From: JBJMLO01 sp045805265
GTDB taxonomy: Bacteria > Actinomycetota > UBA4738 > JACQTL01
NCBI GenBank assembly: GCA_045805265.1
Contig: JBJMLO010000030.1
Location: 310,001 to 374,000, forward strand
Direction: 5' to 3'
Length of the DNA stretch: 64,000 nucleotides
Shown here: one piece after another, positions 1 to 8,091 of the stretch
How the letters are laid out: every line of letters starts with the position of its first letter
How positions within the stretch are numbered: position 1 is the stretch's first letter
Made by a program: the position numbers and the translations under genes
Notes under the pieces: generated by a model
Seen by the model: the letters and a program-made list of their open reading frames with translations, nothing else
What the model was told of the DNA's origin: nothing
The model's database searches: none

Positions 1-140
1 CCGCCGCTCAGCAGGTACAGCGCCCGCCCGTCGTCCGGCATGCCGAACCAGATCTCGATGGTGTGGGGATCGCCGGTGCGCCGACCGGTGGTGGTGAAGT
101 AGCAGTAGGCCTCGCCGGCCAGGCGTGGATCGAACGCCAC
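1..140 (-). CDS. Deazaflavin (F420)-dependent nitroreductase family protein, N-terminal part
   Basis: Only the first 46 codons lie in the window; the gene runs off the left edge. From a GTG at 140 the protein reads VAFDPRLAGEAYCYFTTTGR and then a typical RTGDPHTIEIWFG stretch. This matches the start of the Ddn/DUF385 split beta-barrel family, whose members bind F420 or related flavins and reduce nitro compounds or quinones. The family call rests on this N-terminal motif only, and the substrate cannot be told. It follows a 35-residue membrane peptide by four bases (stop 145, start 140), so it is probably the last visible gene of the minus-strand operon that begins at 1222. Confidence 0.72.
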   Translation of the reverse strand, partial: MAFDPRLAGEAYCYFTTTGRRTGDPHTIEIWFGMPDDGRALYLLSG

Positions 141-144
141 CGCC

Positions 145-252
145 CTACCGGATGGCCCAGATGACCAGGGCGGCGATGACCAGGAGCCCCGACACCAGCA
201 TGATGATGTCGCCCTTCTTCACCTTGCCGGGCTGCATGGCGTTGAAGCCCAC
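145..252 (-). CDS. Small single-pass membrane protein, 35 aa
   Basis: A short frame with a good ribosome site: GGGAGG lies 8 bases upstream of a GTG at 252. Residues 1-15 are polar and basic (ending GKVKKGD). Residues 16-34 form one hydrophobic helix of I, L, V, A and W, ending WAIR. Small proteins with a KKGD stretch before a single helix are common in actinobacterial genomes and have no known function. It sits 3 bases after the stop of the 73-residue gene and 4 bases before the nitroreductase start, so it is surely cotranscribed. A membrane location is inferred from the helix alone. Confidence 0.6.
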   Translation of the reverse strand: MGFNAMQPGKVKKGDIIMLVSGLLVIAALVIWAIR

Positions 253-255
253 GGG

Positions 256-477
256 CTATCCTCCCGCCGGCTCGGGGAGCCGGTAGTACTGGCGGAACTT
301 CTCCTCCGACAACCAGTAGATGTGCTGGCGCACGGTGGAAGCATACGTGCGGGCCTCGACCTCGTCGGCGCAGGCGCGATGGCCGGCCTCGTCGCCACCC
401 GGTGCGACGATCACCACGCGCCAGCCGGTTCCGTCCACGTCCTCGATACGGACGCGGTAGCCGTTGTCGTCGGGCAC
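256..477 (-). CDS. Hypothetical protein, 73 aa
   Basis: An unrecognised small soluble protein starting at a GTG 5 bases after the stop of the zinc-ribbon gene. It has alternating charged and hydrophobic residues predicting two strands (YRVRIEDVDG, WRVVIVAPGG), then a helical C-terminal half ending in aromatic residues (IYWLSEEKFRQYYRLP). There is no signal peptide, membrane helix or metal motif. Its place inside a tight operon supports it being real. The start could be a few codons later, because no clear ribosome site is visible. Confidence 0.55.
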   Translation of the reverse strand: MPDDNGYRVRIEDVDGTGWRVVIVAPGGDEAGHRACADEVEARTYASTVRQHIYWLSEEKFRQYYRLPEPAGG

Positions 478-482
478 GGGCG

Positions 483-797
483 TCAGCGGGCAGCGGCCTC
501 GGCGGCCCGGTCGGCTCGCACGCGGGCGTCGGTCCGAAGCTCCTCGAGATGCGCGCGGATCCTCGCCAGCACGGTCTCCTCGTCGAGCACCAGGTTCGGC
601 TCCATCCCGGCCAGCTTCTCGAGCGCCCCCTCGAGCGCCGTGCCGCCCGCCTCCGCCTGCTCCAGGGCCTCGGTCAGCACCGCGGTGTAGTGCGGCTGGT
701 AGGGCTTGCCGCAGTTCCAGCAGTGTCCGCCGGCGTCGAGCACCTGCTGGACGAAAAAGTCACGGCCGCAGTTCTGACAGGTGCCCCGGATCTTCAC
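483..797 (-). CDS. Zinc-ribbon protein, 104 aa
   Basis: The GTG start at 797 overlaps the stop of the upstream receiver-like gene in a GTGA tetranucleotide, which decides this start over longer upstream frames. Four cysteines form two pairs (TCQNCG at 6-11, HCWNCG at 25-30), a classic zinc ribbon. The remaining 75 residues are helical and acidic and end in an alanine-rich tail. Translational coupling suggests it works with the receiver-like protein, perhaps as a small adaptor. No catalytic motif is visible, and nucleic-acid or protein binding is a guess from the fold type. Confidence 0.7.
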   Translation of the reverse strand: MKIRGTCQNCGRDFFVQQVLDAGGHCWNCGKPYQPHYTAVLTEALEQAEAGGTALEGALEKLAGMEPNLVLDEETVLARIRAHLEELRTDARVRADRAAEAAAR

Positions 798-1222
798 GCG
801 GTCTCCTTCTCGGTCTCGGCGGCCGCCCTGGCGCCTCGCCGCGCCTGCAGCGCCTCCAGCACGCGATCCGCCAGCGCGAAGGGATCCGCCGGCTTCACGA
901 ACCAGGCGTCGGCGCCCGACCACCTCGCGAGCCACTCGTCGTGGTGGCGGTCCAGCAGGATCACGATGACGCCGTCGTAGGGCGGGAGCTCGTCGCGGAG
1001 GTCCTTGGCCAGGGCGAACGCGCCGGCCCGGGACTGAATCTCGTCGGCGATGATCACCTCGGGCCGGAACTTCCGGGCGAGCAGGAGGCCGCGCTCGCCG
1101 TTCGAGGCTTCCAGGAACTCCAGCCGTTCGCCCAGCCGGCGCTCGATGCCGGCCACGGCGAGCCGCATGGTCTCCTTGACCGACTCGCTGGCGGATGTGA
1201 GCAATACTTTCACGGTCCGCAT
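794..1222 (-). CDS. Receiver-domain-like protein, 142 aa (atypical response regulator)
   Basis: A stand-alone CheY-like domain. The putative phospho-acceptor Asp lies in the IIADE strand near residue 61 and the conserved Lys in FVKPADPF near residue 117. The acidic pair that binds Mg2+ in normal receivers is absent from the first strand (VLLTSASES), and the usual Thr/Ser strand reads VILLDR. It may be a non-phosphorylated or weakly phosphorylated signalling domain. There is no output domain. The start is ATG 1222; a GTG at 1213 is possible. It is divergent from aquaporin across a 48-bp gap and is the first gene of the minus-strand operon running off the left edge. Confidence 0.65.
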   Translation of the reverse strand: MRTVKVLLTSASESVKETMRLAVAGIERRLGERLEFLEASNGERGLLLARKFRPEVIIADEIQSRAGAFALAKDLRDELPPYDGVIVILLDRHHDEWLARWSGADAWFVKPADPFALADRVLEALQARRGARAAAETEKETA

Positions 1223-1270
1223 TCTAGCCGTGGCCCGGGCATCGACCCGGGGGACGACGCGAGGATCGGC

Positions 1271-2002
1271 GTGGAGAGGGTCGGACAGAAGGCGGTCGCC
1301 GAGTTCATCGGAACGTTCGCCCTGGTGTTCATCGGAGCGGGCGCGGCCATCATGGCGGCGTCCGGGGGCGGGCTGGTCGGGGTGGCGCTCGCCAACGGCT
1401 TCGTGTTCGCGGTGATGGTTTCCGTCCTCGCACACATCTCCGGCGCCCACTTCAACCCCGCGATCACCCTCGGCGTGTGGGTGACGGGAAACATCAAGAC
1501 GCTGCTGGCAGGGGTGTACGTGGTGGCGCAGCTCGGGGGGGCGATCCTCGCCGCGCTGCTGCTCCGGGGGCTCTACCCCAGGGCGTCCTGGCGGGCGGCG
1601 AACCTCGGCGCCCCCGGCCTGGCCCAGGGGATGTCGTCCGGGCGCGCGGTCCTGATCGAAGCCGTCCTGACGTTCTTCCTCGTGTTCGTCGTGTACGGGA
1701 CCGTCGTCGACGACCGGGGGCCGTTCACCAAGCTGGCCGGGCTGCCGATCGGGTTGGTGCTGACCTTCGACATCCTGGCCGGGGGGCCGCTGACCGGCGC
1801 CGCCATGAACCCCGCCCGAGCCTTGGGACCCATGGTGGCCGGCGGGCACTGGGCCGACTGGTGGGTGTACTGGATCGGGCCGATCGGGGGCGGGATCGCC
1901 GGGGCGGGCGTCTACTGGTTCGCGTTCCTGAACGGCCGGGAGAAGCTGGCCACGGCCCGGAAGTCCGAGCACCCCGTCGGCGGCCCGACCGAGTCGACAT
2001 GA
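1271..2002 (+). CDS. MIP-family channel (aquaporin/glycerol facilitator), 243 aa
   Basis: Six membrane helices and both NPA boxes are present: HFNPAITLG in loop B and AAMNPARALGP in loop E, with the inverted-repeat layout of the major intrinsic protein family. The second box is followed by ARALGP, and the arginine of the ar/R filter is in place. The GTG start at 1271 has GAGG 6 bases upstream. The length is normal for bacterial AqpZ-like channels, so water conduction is more likely than glycerol, but the filter was not modelled. It is monocistronic and ends in a hairpin shared with the convergent acyl-CoA dehydrogenase gene. Confidence 0.9.
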   Translation: MERVGQKAVAEFIGTFALVFIGAGAAIMAASGGGLVGVALANGFVFAVMVSVLAHISGAHFNPAITLGVWVTGNIKTLLAGVYVVAQLGGAILAALLLRGLYPRASWRAANLGAPGLAQGMSSGRAVLIEAVLTFFLVFVVYGTVVDDRGPFTKLAGLPIGLVLTFDILAGGPLTGAAMNPARALGPMVAGGHWADWWVYWIGPIGGGIAGAGVYWFAFLNGREKLATARKSEHPVGGPTEST

Positions 2003-2028
2003 CCGACTCGCCGGGCTAACCGAGTCGG
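2003..2028. terminator. Convergent hairpin between aquaporin and aidB-like genes
   Basis: A perfect 8-bp inverted repeat, CCGACTCG (2003-2010) and CGAGTCGG (2021-2028), with a 10-base loop. It begins right after the aquaporin stop, and the stop of the opposite gene lies in its loop. It can serve as a bidirectional transcription end, but there is no long T-tract on either strand. Confidence 0.5.
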
Positions 2029-3641
2029 GGCGTGGCGCGGTCCACGATCCGCTTCGCCCCCACACCGGGCGGGAGCGTCCCGAAGGCCAGGCCCCGGTCG
2101 CCCTCGAGGCGCGAGGCGACGAACGCGGCGGCCACGGCCGGGTCGCCGTGGCGGACCAGCAGCGAACCCTGGAGCGCCAGCGCCATCTGCTCGACCAGGC
2201 GGCGGGCGCGGGGCTCCGCGTCGGTCGGGTCGGCCAACTCATCGCGAAGCTTCGCGGCGTAGGCGTCGAGGCGGGGCTCGGCTCCTTCGGCGGCGGCGAC
2301 CTCCGCGAAGAAGGCCTCGACGGACTCCGGGGTGCGCGCCACCGCCCGCAGCACGTCGAGCGCGATGACGTTCCCCGAGCCCTCCCAGATGGAGTTCAGC
2401 GGGCTCTCCCGGTAGATCAAGGGCATGCCGGACTCCTCGACGAACCCATTGCCCCCCAGGCATTCCAGGGCCTCGGCCACCATCGGCGGCGTCCGCTTGC
2501 ACACCCAGTACTTGGCGACCGCGGTGGCCAGCCGGGAGAACGTCCTGGCCTCGGCGTCGCCTCCCCAGGCCTCGTCGTACGCGCGGGCCAGGCGGAGGGC
2601 GGTGACCGTCGCCGCCTCGGACTCCACGGCCAGGTCGGCCAGGACGTTGCGCATGAGCGGCTGGTCGGCCAGCAGGCGGCCGAACGCGGAGCGGTGCGCC
2701 GCGTGGTGGGTGGCCTCGGCGACCGCGCGGCGCATCAGCCCGGCCGAGCCCAGCACGCAGTCGAGCCGCGTGTGGTTCACCATCTCGATGATCGTCGGGA
2801 TGCCCCGGCCCTCCTCCCCCACCAGCCGGGCGTACGCGCGGTGGAACTCGACCTCCGACGACGCGTTCGACCGGTTCCCCAGCTTGTCCTTCAGCCGCTG
2901 GATGTGGAACGCGTTCCGCGTGCCGTCGGGGCGCCACCTCGGCAGCAGGAAGCACGACAGGCCGCCCGGCGCCTGGGCCAGCACCAGGAAGGCGTCGCAC
3001 ATGGGGGCCGAGCAGAACCACTTCTCGCCGGTGACGGCGTACGCGCCGTCGGCGGGTTCGGCGCGGGTCGTGTTCGCGCGGACGTCGGAACCCCCCTGGC
3101 GCTCGGTCATTGCCATGCCGGACAGGGCGCCGGCCTTCTCGGTGACGGGGACGGCGCGAGGGTCGTACTCGAGGGAGGTCAGCCGGGGCTCCCACTCCGC
3201 CGCCAGGTCGGGCTGCGCACGCAGCGCGGGAACGGCGGCGTAGGTCATGGAGATGGGGCAGCCGAACCCTGACTCGGCCTGGGCGAGCACCATGAACGCG
3301 GCGGCGCGGGCGACGTGCGCGCCGGGCACCGGCTCTCGCCACGGCGACCCGTGCAGCCCCAGCTCGATCCCGGACCGCATGAGCGAATGCCACGCCGGAT
3401 GGAACTCGACCTCGTCGATCCGCTCGCCGTACCGGTCGTGGGTGCGGAGCACGGGCGGGTAGGCGTTCGCCAGCCTCCCCCACTCCGCCGCCTCGCCGCC
3501 GGCCAGCAGCGCCGCCCGGCGGATCCGCTCCTCGGCCCCGGCCGCTCCCTCCCGGCGGAAGCCCTCGAGCAGCGCCGCGTCCGAGGCGAGGGGGTCGTAC
3601 CCCACCAGCGGCGGGGGCTGGTTCGCGGCGCTCACGTCCAC
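2016..3641 (-). CDS. aidB: AidB-like acyl-CoA dehydrogenase family flavoprotein, ~541 aa
   Basis: The protein follows E. coli AidB closely from end to end. It has the N-terminal QPPPLVGYDPLASDAAL stretch, RLANAYPPVLRTHDRYG, GMAMTERQGGSDVRANTT (about residues 175-192), KLGNRSNASSEVEF (about 252-266) and LYRESPLNSIWEGSGN-type residues near 420. AidB is an FAD protein of the acyl-CoA dehydrogenase superfamily, induced in the adaptive response to alkylation and linked to protection of DNA; its enzyme substrate is unsettled. No ada or alkA gene lies next to it here. The start is GTG 3641 or GTG 3635; no clear ribosome site separates them. It is divergent from the secreted unknown at 3716. Confidence 0.85.
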   Translation of the reverse strand: MDVSAANQPPPLVGYDPLASDAALLEGFRREGAAGAEERIRRAALLAGGEAAEWGRLANAYPPVLRTHDRYGERIDEVEFHPAWHSLMRSGIELGLHGSPWREPVPGAHVARAAAFMVLAQAESGFGCPISMTYAAVPALRAQPDLAAEWEPRLTSLEYDPRAVPVTEKAGALSGMAMTERQGGSDVRANTTRAEPADGAYAVTGEKWFCSAPMCDAFLVLAQAPGGLSCFLLPRWRPDGTRNAFHIQRLKDKLGNRSNASSEVEFHRAYARLVGEEGRGIPTIIEMVNHTRLDCVLGSAGLMRRAVAEATHHAAHRSAFGRLLADQPLMRNVLADLAVESEAATVTALRLARAYDEAWGGDAEARTFSRLATAVAKYWVCKRTPPMVAEALECLGGNGFVEESGMPLIYRESPLNSIWEGSGNVIALDVLRAVARTPESVEAFFAEVAAAEGAEPRLDAYAAKLRDELADPTDAEPRARRLVEQMALALQGSLLVRHGDPAVAAAFVASRLEGDRGLAFGTLPPGVGAKRIVDRATPRLG

Positions 3642-3680
3642 TGCGACAGTGAACCCGGAACCGCCATCCGCGGCAACCGG

Positions 3681-3709
3681 TTGGCGACCGCCACCGGCGG
3701 ATTCATACT
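3681..3709 (+). promoter_or_regulatory. Promoter with leaderless start for the 3716 gene
   Basis: TTGGCG (3681-3686), a 17-base spacer and CATACT (3704-3709), followed after exactly 6 bases by the ATG at 3716. The spacing puts the predicted transcription start on the A of the ATG, as in leaderless actinobacterial mRNAs. Confidence 0.5.
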
Positions 3710-3715
3710 CGTGCC

Positions 3716-4357
3716 ATGAGCCGGGAGCGCCGTGCCCTGGCCGCCTTCCTCGTCCTCGCCGTCCTGGCGACGGTTCCGGCCATCCTCCTGCGCCCGTCGA
3801 GTCCGCCGCGATCTGCGCCGGCCGCCCGGACCGGAGAGGACGGCGCACCGCGTCCGGAGATTGTCGCGACGGACCTGTCGAAGCGGCTGAGGGCGGCGGC
3901 CCGAGACCACGCCCGGACCGCGGCCCGGAACGCGCGGGTCGCGGAAGTCCTGGCAGAGCACCGCGCCCAGGCAGGCGCGCGGAAGTGCGACACGGTGCCC
4001 CTGTACCCGCTGGCGCTCAGGACCGCCCAAGGCCGGGACGAGTCACTCCTGCGCGCACTGAACGCGATTCCGGGCGTCCCCCTGGTCACACGAATGGAAT
4101 CGTTCTCTCTGGGTCGCGACATGTGGCTCGGGGGGAGCGGTGTGCCCATGGCGTTCCGCTTCTACGCGCAACGGATGCACCTGGTCGGCTTCGCCGCCAT
4201 GCCCGCCTCCAGCCGCCGGGTGATCGGGGTCCGCCCCACCGGCCCGGTGGACTCCCCTCCGTTGCTCTATGTGACCCGGACAGGCGCGGCGCTCCTGCAG
4301 GGTCTCCGCACTGGCGAGGTTCGCCTTTCGCTCCTCTGCGGCCCCGTCGAGCTGTAA
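3716..4357 (+). CDS. Secreted or membrane-anchored hypothetical protein, 213 aa
   Basis: I do not recognise the family. Residues 1-27 look like a signal or anchor (basic MSRERR, then AAFLVLAVLATVPAILL). A low-complexity Ala/Pro/Arg stretch follows, then a charged helix (about 50-85), then a compact globular region containing GSGVPMAFRFYAQ and a second half rich in V, L and R. There are two cysteines, near residues 91 and 208. A consensus-like promoter places the mRNA 5' end on the ATG, so translation is probably leaderless and needs no ribosome site. The gene stands alone, divergent from aidB and convergent with the HEAT-repeat gene. Confidence 0.55.
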   Translation: MSRERRALAAFLVLAVLATVPAILLRPSSPPRSAPAARTGEDGAPRPEIVATDLSKRLRAAARDHARTAARNARVAEVLAEHRAQAGARKCDTVPLYPLALRTAQGRDESLLRALNAIPGVPLVTRMESFSLGRDMWLGGSGVPMAFRFYAQRMHLVGFAAMPASSRRVIGVRPTGPVDSPPLLYVTRTGAALLQGLRTGEVRLSLLCGPVEL

Positions 4358-4375
4358 GCGAACTCGGGTGGGAGT

Positions 4376-6907
4376 TCACACCCGCCGGAGGCGCGGTCCG
4401 TCACCGGCCTCTTCGTTCTCCTCCGCGTTCCGATGAACTGCCGGGACCGCTGGGCCCGCGATGCGCTCGATTGCTGCGCGGGCGGCTGACGCGACCTCCG
4501 AGGCGGGGTCGCTGCGCGCGGTTCGTTCGAGATGCGGGAGGGATCGGTGGTCGCCGATGGCGCCGAGAAGCGAGGCGGCGCGGGCACGGATCGTCACGTC
4601 GGGGTCGGCGAGTGCGGCCGGGAGCGCTTCCAGGGCCGCCTCGTCGCCCAGGGCCCCGATGACCGTAACCGCGCGCAAGCGGTCGGCAACGTTCGGCGAC
4701 GAGAGGTCCGCGACGAAACGTCCGGATCCCACCGTCCGTTCGAGCACCCTCGCGGCGGCTCCCGCCGCCTCCACGTCGCCGCCGGTCACGACGGCCACCA
4801 GCGGCTCCATCACCGAAGGGCCCATGCGCTCCAGCAGCTCGGCCGCCTGGCGCCTGAGGTTCGGCGTGCCGAGCGCCTCGACCAGCCTCCCGGCCATCGG
4901 GGCGGAGCGCCAGGCCATGATCGCGTCGGCGGCGATGTCCCGAACGAGCACCTCGGGGTCCTTCAGCGCCGAGACCAGCGCAGGAGGCACGCCCTCGTCG
5001 TCGATCACGGCCAGTGCCCGGAGCGCCTCGATCCGCACGCCCACCTGGGGATCCGCGAGCCTGGCCGTCAGCGCCGGAACCGCGCGCGGAGTCCGCATCT
5101 CCGAGAGTCCCCCGATGGCCGTCTCGCGCACCACGGGGTCGGGGTCCTGGAGCGCCCCGATCACCACGTCGGTGCATTCCGGGGTCGCGGCGCGGGCCGC
5201 CATCTCGACCGCCAGCGCCCGCTCCGCCGGACCGCCGACTCCGGCGTGGGCCAGCGCCAGCGCCGCCAGATCGGCCGGGTCTCTCCGCTCGATCGCGCGC
5301 AGGAGCTCGTCACGCCGTTCCGCCGGCGTCGCCATGATCGCCGACCACAGGAGGGGGAGCCCACGGTCCTCCAGCACCGCCATCCGTTGCAAGGCGGCCT
5401 TCCACACACCGGCGTCCTCGTCGCCAAGGGCCCTCCCGAGGAGATCGACGGCCTCGGGATTCCCCGGAGCGAGGGCCTCCACCGCCACCGCCCGCACGTC
5501 CGGGTCCGGATCGGAGAGGCCGCGCCTGGAGGCGTCGACGGCGACCGCGCCCCCCGCCCTGGCCAGGGCCCACACCGACGCGGCGCGCACCGAGGCCGAG
5601 GAGTCGTCACGGAGCAGCCGCCGGGCCAGCTCCACGCCACCGGGGCCTGCCGACTCGGCCATGGCCTCGACCACCGCCGTGCGGACCGCGCCCGCCGAGT
5701 CCGAGGCCAGCTCCGGCAGGAACGGAAGGATCGACCGGCCACCGATCCGCCGGATCACGCGAACGGCATCCGCCCGGTGCACGGGGTCGACCGCGGCGGC
5801 CAATCGCACCAACCGGTCCCCATCGAGGCCGAGCGACGCGAGCGCCCGTTCGCTCGCCTCCCGCTCCGGCCCCTCGGCGAAGCTGGCGGCCTCCAGGAGC
5901 ATCTGCGGATCGGTCGGGACCGGGCGTGCGAAGACCGACTCGAGTCCTGCCGGTTCCGGGCGCCTGGCGGCATTGCCCGGAGCGGCGCCGCCAGGCGCGG
6001 GACGGCTGGGTGCCGCGGCATCGGCGCGCTCGAGCATCTCGGGGACGGCCGGATCGGCGGACTTGATCATCTCGTGTGCGGTGGCCCCGGCATGTCCGTC
6101 GGTCGAACCCGACTCGGATCTGTCGACGTCGCGTCGCCGTTCGTCGGACCCTTCCCGGCGCATCGACCTGACGGCGAGGCGCGCGAGGCGGCGGACGGCC
6201 GGCGCGGGATCCGCGTCCAGCGTCGCCACCAGATGAACGGCGAACGATCCCCCCTCGGCGAGGAGCAGCGCCGCCGCCCCCACCCGGGACTGCTCGGGCC
6301 CCCGAAGCCGTTCCGCCAGCCGGCCCACGCCGATGACCCGGGCGAGCCCGCCGAAGCGGTCCTCCTCCGGGCCCCACGGCGGCGGATGCATGGCCGCGAT
6401 GCCGACCAGCAGCGAATCGAGGTGGGATTCCGCGATCCTCCATTCGGCGAGGAGCTCAGTGAGCGCCTGGACCGCCGCCTGCCGGGCCGGCGGCCACTCC
6501 CTCGACACGGCGATCGGCACCAGCAGGTCGATCGGCGGACGTCCCCGCCCCTGCCCCGCCCGGTCGATCGCGGCCCGAGACATGTCGGCGGGGTCTCCGA
6601 GCCCGGAGTCAGGGAACGTTGCGCGCTCCATTCGCGCCCGCCGGAGCGGCGGGGCTGCAGGGGGTCCGCCGCCGGGACCAGTGGTACCCATGATCCCTTC
6701 CCGGGCGCGCGACCGGGTCTCGTGGGCACGTCCCGCCACGAGCGCACGATCACCGTGCAACCCGCGCGCGTGCTCCGGCTCGAGTTTGGAGAACGCCTCC
6801 TCGACGGCGGGGAGGATGCCCTCGACCGGCTCCCGGCGCCCCCTGTCGGACGGCCGGGCCTCGGCGCTCACGACGTCACTCGGGCGGACTCGCGCGATGG
6901 CTCGCAA
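4376..6907 (-). CDS. HEAT-repeat protein, ~843 aa
   Basis: The C-terminal two-thirds is an array of HEAT/PBS-lyase-like repeats. Each unit is about 31 residues with a DPDPxVR-type turn and a helix ending in ALxxA (for example DPDPDVRAVAVEALAP, DPDPVVRETAIGGLSE, DPQVGVRIEALRALA, DPDVTIRARAASLLGA). Such solenoids bind proteins; no catalytic residues are seen. The first ~330 residues are less regular, with a charged, disordered-looking link near 270-340. A TTG at 6907, 13 bases after the upstream stop, with GAGCAGG before it, gives the full frame. An ATG at 6691 after GGAAGG is the alternative start. It is probably in an operon with the DivIVA-like gene, which suggests a scaffold role at the envelope (inference). 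Confidence 0.75.
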   Translation of the reverse strand: MRAIARVRPSDVVSAEARPSDRGRREPVEGILPAVEEAFSKLEPEHARGLHGDRALVAGRAHETRSRAREGIMGTTGPGGGPPAAPPLRRARMERATFPDSGLGDPADMSRAAIDRAGQGRGRPPIDLLVPIAVSREWPPARQAAVQALTELLAEWRIAESHLDSLLVGIAAMHPPPWGPEEDRFGGLARVIGVGRLAERLRGPEQSRVGAAALLLAEGGSFAVHLVATLDADPAPAVRRLARLAVRSMRREGSDERRRDVDRSESGSTDGHAGATAHEMIKSADPAVPEMLERADAAAPSRPAPGGAAPGNAARRPEPAGLESVFARPVPTDPQMLLEAASFAEGPEREASERALASLGLDGDRLVRLAAAVDPVHRADAVRVIRRIGGRSILPFLPELASDSAGAVRTAVVEAMAESAGPGGVELARRLLRDDSSASVRAASVWALARAGGAVAVDASRRGLSDPDPDVRAVAVEALAPGNPEAVDLLGRALGDEDAGVWKAALQRMAVLEDRGLPLLWSAIMATPAERRDELLRAIERRDPADLAALALAHAGVGGPAERALAVEMAARAATPECTDVVIGALQDPDPVVRETAIGGLSEMRTPRAVPALTARLADPQVGVRIEALRALAVIDDEGVPPALVSALKDPEVLVRDIAADAIMAWRSAPMAGRLVEALGTPNLRRQAAELLERMGPSVMEPLVAVVTGGDVEAAGAAARVLERTVGSGRFVADLSSPNVADRLRAVTVIGALGDEAALEALPAALADPDVTIRARAASLLGAIGDHRSLPHLERTARSDPASEVASAARAAIERIAGPAVPAVHRNAEENEEAGDGPRLRRV

Positions 6908-6920
6908 CGAGCGGACCTGC

Positions 6921-7997
6921 TCACGTCACCGGAGCAGCCCGCAGATTGCGCTCGACGAACCAGGCCCGTCGTCTCCCCGGACGGAAGGCCACGGACAGGT
7001 GCTCCCCGCCCGATGGGGTGAACTCGGGGGATTCGGGCGCGATTCCCGCCTCACCCTCGGCTCGAATGTCCCCCGCGGCCGGGGCGGTGGGATTGGGAGG
7101 AGCGGGGGGGCCGTTATGGGAGGCCTGGGCTGCCCTCTCGTGCCACGACCAATCCTCGCGGGACCCGCGCTGGTCCTCCCTGGTGGATACTCCCGGCGGC
7201 GTCGATGACGCCGGTTCCGGCGATGCAGGCTCGTCAGGCGGGGGGGGCTCCTCTTCGTCTGCCCCATCCGGTGGCAGGTCGTCCGAGCGGAACCGGACGG
7301 TCGCCTCGTCACCGCCCTCGCCTCCCTCCTCGATGTCCGGGGTCTCGTCGGAGGCGTTCTCGTCCTCTCCCTCCGCCTGCTCCTCGATCCCCTCGGGTCT
7401 CGCCAGCGCCGGCGGAGAGGCCGCGTCCACGAGTTCCGCGATCCGGGCCTGCACGTCCGCGATCGCGTCCGCCATCGGCACCAGGGCCTGGCGGATGCGC
7501 TCCGGGACGTCCTCGATCTCCGACTGTGCGTTCGCGATCCCGCTTCTGGTGGACTCGCTCACGGGCGTGACGACCTCGTGCCACGAGACCAGCCGCGCCA
7601 GCTGTGCCTCCACATCCCGCCACAGCTGTTCCGCCTCGCGCAGTCGCCCTTTCGTGGTGAGGTCCGCCCGTTCGATGATCCGGGTCGCGGCGTCCTGCGC
7701 CGCGCCCAGGACCCTCTGCAACTCCTCGGTCATCAGGCTGGCGGTGAGCCGGGTGGCGTAGTCCTGCGAACTCTCCTGCGGTTCGAGGCCGATCGAGTCG
7801 AGCTCCCGCTTCAGCTGGTCGATGGCCTGCTCGCGCTCCCGAAGCTCGTCCTGGAGGGCGGCCACCCGGGCCTCGGCCTCGGCCAGCCGGTGCTCGCGCT
7901 CGCGCAGCAGCCAGTCTCGCTCCTGGATGAACTGGTCGACGGAGCGCTTCCCGTACCCGAACAGAGACCGACGCGGGCGTGGTTGCGCGCCGTCCAA
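6921..7997 (-). CDS. DivIVA-like coiled-coil protein, 358 aa
   Basis: Residues 11-30 (SLFGYGKRSVDQFIQERDW) resemble the membrane-binding N-terminus of DivIVA/Wag31 proteins. A long coiled coil of alternating E, R, A and L follows to about 75, then a helical region (about 85-190), a very acidic stretch (about 195-240) and a proline-rich disordered tail. A small globular C-terminal end reads SVAFRPGRRRAWFVERN. DivIVA-type proteins mark curved membrane and organise polar growth or division. The start is TTG 7997 with GAGGGGG just upstream. The gene may follow the promoter at 8036-8065 and precedes the HEAT-repeat gene by 13 bases. It lies outside any division cluster, so a paralogue with a special role is likely. 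Confidence 0.68.
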   Translation of the reverse strand: MDGAQPRPRRSLFGYGKRSVDQFIQERDWLLREREHRLAEAEARVAALQDELREREQAIDQLKRELDSIGLEPQESSQDYATRLTASLMTEELQRVLGAAQDAATRIIERADLTTKGRLREAEQLWRDVEAQLARLVSWHEVVTPVSESTRSGIANAQSEIEDVPERIRQALVPMADAIADVQARIAELVDAASPPALARPEGIEEQAEGEDENASDETPDIEEGGEGGDEATVRFRSDDLPPDGADEEEPPPPDEPASPEPASSTPPGVSTREDQRGSREDWSWHERAAQASHNGPPAPPNPTAPAAGDIRAEGEAGIAPESPEFTPSGGEHLSVAFRPGRRRAWFVERNLRAAPVT

Positions 7998-8035
7998 TTG
8001 GGCCCCCTCTCACATGTCTGGGATCCGGATATCCA

Positions 8036-8065
8036 ATTATTCGCCGTCGGGAGGAGCGCCGTCCA
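8036..8065 (-). promoter_or_regulatory. Candidate promoter for the DivIVA-like/HEAT operon
   Basis: On the minus strand TGGACG (8065-8060), an 18-base spacer and AATAAT (8041-8036), about 38 bases before the TTG start. The AT-rich patch stands out in otherwise GC-rich DNA. The -35 match is only partial. Confidence 0.35.
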
Positions 8066-8091
8066 CCGGACGGTGATCTCGAGGGAGGGTC

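Noticed and set aside
4532..7021. Very long plus-strand open frame opposite the HEAT-repeat gene
   Set aside because: His/Arg/Gly-rich translation with no fold signal. It is the mirror of a GC-rich gene with a consistent repeat pattern on the minus strand.
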